64,000 nucleotides of DNA from Emcibacter nanhaiensis (GTDB lineage: Bacteria; Pseudomonadota; Alphaproteobacteria; Sphingomonadales; Emcibacteraceae), in assembly GCF_006385175.1 (NCBI RefSeq), contig NZ_VFIY01000010.1:162900-226899 (forward strand), read 5' to 3'. Under the pieces are notes generated by a model. That model was not told where the DNA came from, made no database searches, and saw only the letters and a list, made by a program, of their open reading frames with translations. The position numbers were made by a program, and so were the translations under genes. Positions 59,936-64,000 of this stretch are shown here, in pieces. The stretch's first letter is position 1. Every line of letters begins with the position of its first letter.

Positions 59936-60718
59936 ATGTCAGGCACCAAGACCCTGGACAAGGCCATCACCATTTTGAAACTGGCGATTGACAGCAGAAG
60001 ACCGCAAAATGCCAAGGAAATAGCCGAAGCCATTTCCCTGCCGCCCGCAACGGTCTATCGTCATCTGGCGGTCCTGGAAAAGCAGGGGCTGGTCCGGCGA
60101 AGCCCTCAGGGTTCCCTGGGGCCGGGGACGGAGCTGATCGCCCTGGTGGACCAGGGGCTGCTGCACCGTCTTCTGGCGTCTGCGGCGCGACCGATTCTGG
60201 CCGAGGTCAGCCGCAAGCTCAAGATGATCTCCCACATCGGGGTATACGAGAATGAAATGGTGACCTATCTGGTGAAATCGGAACCCGAGGGACAAAAAGT
60301 CTTCACCCGGGAAAACGAGCAGCTTGAAGCCTATTGCTCGGGGATCGGTAAAATATTGCTCGCCGAACTACCCCAGCAGGATCTGGACGCCTATCTCTCC
60401 ACCGGCCCGTTTCCGGCCCTGACCGACACCACTATCACCGACCCGGAAAAGCTGCGCCAGGTTCTCGTCCTTACCCGGGAGCAGGGATTTGCAACCGATA
60501 ACAGCGAGATAGAACCGGGCCTCTATTGCCTTGCCGTCCCACTCCGGAATCTGGAGGGGGAAGCAATCGCAGCCCTGTCCGCCTCCTGCCGGAATGTCGA
60601 AACCTATGAGGCAGAAAAAGACCGGATCCGGAAAATCCTCACTGATGCGGCGGTAAAACTGCGGGAATCCCTTTACGGGCGATGGGTCACCAAGCAGTCA
60701 ACCAGCGCCCGCGACTAA
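59936..60718 (+). CDS. IclR-family transcriptional regulator
   Basis: A 260-residue regulator. The N-terminal winged helix shows ILKLAIDSRRPQNAKEIAEA, ISLPPATVYRHLAVLEKQGL and VRRSPQGSLGPG. The C-terminal effector domain has YCSGIGKILLAELPQQDLDA and GLYCLAVPLRNLEG. IclR proteins commonly control aromatic pathways with a ring-cleavage metabolite as effector. It is divergent from the DmpEFG-like genes and lies between them and the FAH/DmpH/DmpC genes, so it probably controls the lower meta pathway. Confidence 0.92.
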   Translation: MSGTKTLDKAITILKLAIDSRRPQNAKEIAEAISLPPATVYRHLAVLEKQGLVRRSPQGSLGPGTELIALVDQGLLHRLLASAARPILAEVSRKLKMISHIGVYENEMVTYLVKSEPEGQKVFTRENEQLEAYCSGIGKILLAELPQQDLDAYLSTGPFPALTDTTITDPEKLRQVLVLTREQGFATDNSEIEPGLYCLAVPLRNLEGEAIAALSASCRNVETYEAEKDRIRKILTDAAVKLRESLYGRWVTKQSTSARD

Positions 60719-60721
60719 AAT

Positions 60722-60758
60722 AATGAGGACGCCGGCCAAGACCAACGTCCTCATTTTC
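60722..60758 (+). terminator. Terminator of the IclR gene
   Basis: A 10-bp perfect stem (AATGAGGACG at 60722-60731 and CGTCCTCATT at 60746-60755) followed by a short T-tract. The rest of 60719-60908 shows no gene. Confidence 0.65.
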
Positions 60759-60908
60759 CAGGATACACATGTCATCTGAAATACCAAGGGATTGGCCTGG
60801 CTAAATAAACCATTTCAGCGTGACCATTCCACTGTATCAGACCGGTTCCAACGCACTATCCCGATAGTGAACCCAACATCCGCTTTGCTGCGCTATTTTG
60901 CCGAATTC

Positions 60909-61604
60909 CTATTCCGGCTCACCGATGGTGAGGGTAAGCTCCGGCAATCCTTCAATACTTGCGACCAGACGGTCACCCGGCCCGACGGCGCCGACCCCGG
61001 CCGGCGTGCCGGTATAGATCAGGTCCCCTTTCTTCAGGTGCATGGAATTGGAAATGAGGGAGACAATTTCCCGCACAGTCCAGATCATCTGGGAAATATC
61101 CGCGTCCTGCCGAACCTCCCCATTGACGCTCAGCCGGATTTCACCACTGGTCAGCTCACCGGTCTTTTTGATCGGCGTCAGGGCGGAACAGGGCGCGGAA
61201 TTGTCAAACCCCTTGGCCCAGTCCCAGGGGCGGCCCGCATCACGGGCCTTGGCCTGCAGGTCCCGACGGGTCAGGTCGATGCCGATACCGTAGCCGAAAA
61301 TCATTTCCGGAACCTGCTCTTCCGGAACCCGGAAGCCGTCGGCGCCGATAGCCACCACCAGTTCCCCCTCATAATGGAAATTTTCCGTCTCCGGCGGATA
61401 GGGAATGGTACTGCCGCTTTCCACCACTGCATCGGCCGGCTTGGTGAAAAACATCGGCTCGCCCCGGGTCGGCTGAAGTCCCATTTCAAGGGCATGGGCT
61501 TCATAGTTGCGGCCGACACAGAATATGCGACGGACCGGGAAGCGGGCGTCGCTGCCAGCGATCGCCACACTGGGAATGGCGGGGGGCTCAAAGATATAAC
61601 TCAT
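60909..61604 (-). CDS. Fumarylacetoacetate hydrolase-family protein (fumarylpyruvate hydrolase / HpaG-like)
   Basis: A 231-residue FAH-domain protein: IFCVGRNYEAHALEMG, EPMFFTKPADAVV, HYEGELVVAIG (the metal-binding Glu triad starts here), GYGIGIDLTRRDLQAKARDA and LIYTGTPAGVGAVGPGD. It resembles NagK-type fumarylpyruvate hydrolases and the isomerase/decarboxylase HpaG. In this operon it lies next to 4-oxalocrotonate decarboxylase and no separate tautomerase is seen, so an isomerase role is possible. The ATG at 61604 follows GGAGGAG. Confidence 0.85.
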   Translation of the reverse strand: MSYIFEPPAIPSVAIAGSDARFPVRRIFCVGRNYEAHALEMGLQPTRGEPMFFTKPADAVVESGSTIPYPPETENFHYEGELVVAIGADGFRVPEEQVPEMIFGYGIGIDLTRRDLQAKARDAGRPWDWAKGFDNSAPCSALTPIKKTGELTSGEIRLSVNGEVRQDADISQMIWTVREIVSLISNSMHLKKGDLIYTGTPAGVGAVGPGDRLVASIEGLPELTLTIGEPE

Positions 61605-61688
61605 GTCGATGTCTCCTCCTGATCAGTTCTATGATTAACTGATCACCGGCCGGACACAATGAAAATATTGCTGCCCCTGCCCCCCTGC

Positions 61689-62459
61689 CTATTTCACATT
61701 GAAGGTGACCGGTGTCATATTTTCGGTGTCGAGCCGGACGCTGATCCCGGGAGTGAGGGCCTCTGCCGCAGTGGCGCCGCCGGCCATCACATGCCAGCCC
61801 GCCTCGAGCCGGCCGCCGTCTTTGCCCACCAGCCGCGCCGCCCCGATGAGGGCCCGCAGCGGATCGCCGAGAATGGCAGAGGTGGAGCCGGACTGCACCT
61901 CTTCGCCGTCAAAGCTGATCGCCATGGCGAGATCGGCAATGTCGGTGTCGGCCGGATACCAGTCGCCGACCACATAGCTGGAGGTGGAGGTGTTGTCCGC
62001 CACCACATCCGGCAGATTGAATTTGAAATTCTCGTAGCGGCTGTCGATGATCTCCAGCGCCGGCGCCACGGCGTCCACGGCGGCCAGCGCTTCCTCGGGG
62101 CTCACCTCGCCGGCCAGCGGCGCCCTGAGGCGGAAGCAGATTTCCGGCTCGACCCGGGGATGAACATAATGTTTGAGGTCGATCTCGCCGCCGTTGTCCA
62201 CCAGCATCACATTGGTGAGCCGGCCCCAGATCATTTCCTTGAGCCCCATCTGCTTCATCTTGGCTTCACTGGTGAAGCCCATCTTGACCCCGACCTGATG
62301 CTCGCCGCGGGCGTAGCGCCGGGCGAGCGAGAGCGCCTGCACCTGATAGGCTTCTTCCAGGGTCAGGTCGTGACCGGTTTCCGACAGCTGCGGAATCGCC
62401 GTCGCGGTACGCGCGGCGTCATCAACGATTTTAGCTATTTCGTTCAGGTCTTTGCTCAT
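61689..62459 (-). CDS. 4-Oxalocrotonate decarboxylase (DmpH/XylI type)
   Basis: About 256 residues of the FAH-fold hydratase/decarboxylase group. GVKMGFTSEAKMKQMGLKEM, IWGRLTNVMLVDNGGEIDL, HPRVEPEICFRL and ALEIIDSRYENFKFNLPDVV match DmpH/XylI closely. It decarboxylates 2-oxo-3-hexenedioate to 2-hydroxypentadienoate, the substrate of the hydratase encoded at 59.0 kb. ATG at 62459, 14 bp after the dehydrogenase stop. Confidence 0.93.
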   Translation of the reverse strand: MSKDLNEIAKIVDDAARTATAIPQLSETGHDLTLEEAYQVQALSLARRYARGEHQVGVKMGFTSEAKMKQMGLKEMIWGRLTNVMLVDNGGEIDLKHYVHPRVEPEICFRLRAPLAGEVSPEEALAAVDAVAPALEIIDSRYENFKFNLPDVVADNTSTSSYVVGDWYPADTDIADLAMAISFDGEEVQSGSTSAILGDPLRALIGAARLVGKDGGRLEAGWHVMAGGATAAEALTPGISVRLDTENMTPVTFNVK

Positions 62460-62473
62460 CTCAATGGGTCTCC

Positions 62474-63940
62474 CTACAACTTGACGCAGACGTTTCTCAG
62501 TTCGGTATAGAATTCCAGGCTGTGCACCCCGCCCTCGCGGCCGATGCCGGACTGCTTGGTGCCGCCGAAAGCGGTGCGCAGGTCGCGCAGGAACCAGCTG
62601 TTGACCCAGCAGATGCCGCAGTCGATCTGTGCCGCGACCCGGTGACCGCGGGACATATTCTCGGTCCACACTGCCGACGCCAAACCGTAAACCGTGTCAT
62701 TGGCCCGCGCGATCACTTCCTCTTCCTCATCGAACGGCGTGATATGGCAACAGGGGCCGAAGATTTCTTCCCTCATGACCGCACTGTCGTCGCCAAGCCC
62801 GGTCCAGATGGTCGGCTCGACCCAGGCGCCGTCCTTCAGGTCGTCCGGCATGTCCGGCACGCCGCCGCCAATGACCACGGTCGCGCCCAGGTCTTTGGCC
62901 AGCTTGTAATAGCCCAGCACCTTCTGCTGATGCTCCTTGCTGATCAGCGGTCCCATGTTGACGGTTTCGTCTTCGGGACGGCCCAGCTTCAGGCCCTCGG
63001 CCCCCGCCTTGAGGCGGGCGACAAATTCATCAAAGACCGGCCGCTCGACAAATACCCGCTCGGTGCCGAGGCAGACCTGGCCGCAGTTGGCGAACACCGA
63101 ACGCATGGTGCCCTCGATGGCCTTGTCCATATCACAGTCGGCAAAGACAATGGCCGGGTTCTTGCCGCCGAGTTCGAAGGAGACATCGCGCACCCCTTCG
63201 GCCGCCGCCTTCATGATCGCGGTGCCGGTGCGGGTCTCGCCGGTAAAGGTGATGGCGTCGACGCCCGGATGTTCAGTCAGGAACGCCCCGGCGCTGTCCG
63301 GCCCGAAGCCGTGCACCACATTGAACACGCCCCTGGGCACGCCGGCGTCATTCATCACTTCGCCGAGCAGGGTCGTGGTCAGCGGCGTCTCCTCGGACGG
63401 CTTGACCACCACGGTATTGCCGCAGGCCAAGGCCGGGCCCACCTTCCAGGTCATCAGCAGCAGCGGCAGGTTCCACGGCGAGATCACCCCGATCACCCCC
63501 TTGGGCGTGCGCACGCCGTAATTCTGCGCCCCGGCCCCGTCCGGCGTCTCGAGGAAAAAGCCTTCGGTCGGCACATTCCTGATCACGTCGGCAAAGACCT
63601 TGAAGTTGGCGGCGCCGCGCGGAATGTCGATATGGCTGGCCAGGCTCTTCGGCTTGCCGGTGTCGAGGCATTCGGCCTCGAGGAATTCGTCAAACCGGGC
63701 GGTGATGCCGTCGGCGACCCGGTACAGCATCCTGACCCGCTCCTCCACACTCATGCGGCCCCACGGCCCCTTGAGCGCCGCCCGCGCCGCGCTGACCGCG
63801 GCGTCAACCTCTTCGCGCTTGCCCTCATGCACCAGGCCGATCAGGCTGCCGTCGACCGGACAGCGGTTTTCAAAGGTGAGCCCGGACGATCCGGCGGTAT
63901 ATTCCCCGTTGATAAAATGAAGACTTTCTCTGTCTGACAT
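62474..63940 (-). CDS. 2-Hydroxymuconic semialdehyde dehydrogenase (DmpC/XylG type)
   Basis: About 488 residues. FINGEYTAGSSGLTFENRCP, VISPWNLPLLLMTWKVGPAL, the Glu in VSFELGGKNPAIVFADCD and the Cys in FANCGQVCLGTERVFVERP mark an ALDH of the 2-hydroxymuconic semialdehyde dehydrogenase group. Of two in-frame ATGs, 63940 is preferred, with GAGGA at 6-nt spacing; 63946 is the alternative. It oxidises the catechol cleavage product to 2-hydroxymuconate. It opens the operon at the window edge, so further upstream genes are not visible. Confidence 0.92.
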   Translation of the reverse strand: MSDRESLHFINGEYTAGSSGLTFENRCPVDGSLIGLVHEGKREEVDAAVSAARAALKGPWGRMSVEERVRMLYRVADGITARFDEFLEAECLDTGKPKSLASHIDIPRGAANFKVFADVIRNVPTEGFFLETPDGAGAQNYGVRTPKGVIGVISPWNLPLLLMTWKVGPALACGNTVVVKPSEETPLTTTLLGEVMNDAGVPRGVFNVVHGFGPDSAGAFLTEHPGVDAITFTGETRTGTAIMKAAAEGVRDVSFELGGKNPAIVFADCDMDKAIEGTMRSVFANCGQVCLGTERVFVERPVFDEFVARLKAGAEGLKLGRPEDETVNMGPLISKEHQQKVLGYYKLAKDLGATVVIGGGVPDMPDDLKDGAWVEPTIWTGLGDDSAVMREEIFGPCCHITPFDEEEEVIARANDTVYGLASAVWTENMSRGHRVAAQIDCGICWVNSWFLRDLRTAFGGTKQSGIGREGGVHSLEFYTELRNVCVKL

Positions 63941-64000
63941 GATCATTCCTCAAGTGTGAGATGAAAGAAAGATGGTCCCCGCCATGGGAGCAGCGGGAAC

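Noticed and set aside
62522..63937. A 471-codon plus-strand open frame antisense to the semialdehyde dehydrogenase
   Set aside because: Composition artefact of the GC-rich dehydrogenase gene; no motif and no ribosome site.
1..64000. CRISPR arrays, tRNA or rRNA genes
   Set aside because: No regularly spaced direct repeats and no recognisable tRNA or rRNA segments were found on reading both strands.

Overview
The window reads as an aromatic-compound catabolic island from a moderately GC-rich Gram-negative bacterium, most likely an alphaproteobacterium. The evidence is an outer-membrane TonB-dependent receptor, a PQQ dehydrogenase with a fused cytochrome c domain, LigE/LigF-type glutathione S-transferases of the kind known from sphingomonads, and a RibB fused to a degenerate RibA domain. 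Genes are densely packed in short operons. I saw no tRNA, rRNA, CRISPR array or intact insertion sequence.

Region 1 (about 0.1-18.5 kb) looks like lignin-dimer and phenylpropanoid catabolism. It holds an aldehyde dehydrogenase, a PQQ alcohol dehydrogenase, an NmrA-like protein, a SnoaL/NTF2-fold protein, a p-cresol methylhydroxylase/eugenol hydroxylase-like flavocytochrome pair, a carotenoid-oxygenase (lignostilbene dioxygenase) homologue, three MFS transporters and an XRE regulator. A four-gene beta-aryl-ether operon follows: LigF-like GST, Calpha-dehydrogenase-like SDR, LigE-like GST and a second SDR. A perfect or near-perfect palindrome, TAACATWTGTTA, lies upstream of the SnoaL/NmrA pair, the dioxygenase and the ether operon, which suggests one regulon.

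Region 2 (about 18.8-33.9 kb) carries two cytochromes P450 with 2Fe-2S ferredoxins, a TetR regulator with tandem operators, a carboxymuconolactone-decarboxylase-family protein, a nitronate monooxygenase, an SDR, a RibB-like protein and a meta-cleavage-product hydrolase. It ends in a module of a crotonase, an amidohydrolase, an apparently permuted CaiB-type CoA-transferase, an AMP-dependent acyl-CoA ligase and a small conserved protein.

Region 3 (about 34-56.8 kb) holds catechol 2,3-dioxygenase with its XylT-type ferredoxin, a phosphotransferase, a TonB receptor, a two-component flavin monooxygenase (C1-type reductase and HsaA/C2-type oxygenase), two luciferase-like monooxygenases and a KstD-like flavoprotein. 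It also has a GntR regulator, a naphthalene-type lower block (NahE-like aldolase, LigA/LigB-like extradiol dioxygenase, NahD-like isomerase, ferredoxin), two adjacent CaiB transferases, an atypical crotonase and an amidohydrolase_2 protein. Region 4 (57-64 kb) is a meta-pathway lower operon (DmpG, DmpF, DmpE, then FAH, DmpH and DmpC homologues), interrupted by a divergent IclR gene.

A second palindromic motif, consensus CTAGNATNTTAG, recurs in ten places in front of the genes of regions 2 and 3. It is the strongest sign that the scattered operons form one co-regulated pathway, probably for a bicyclic or polycyclic aromatic or terpenoid compound whose identity cannot be read from the sequence. 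All functions are inferred from recognised family features; no search could be run.
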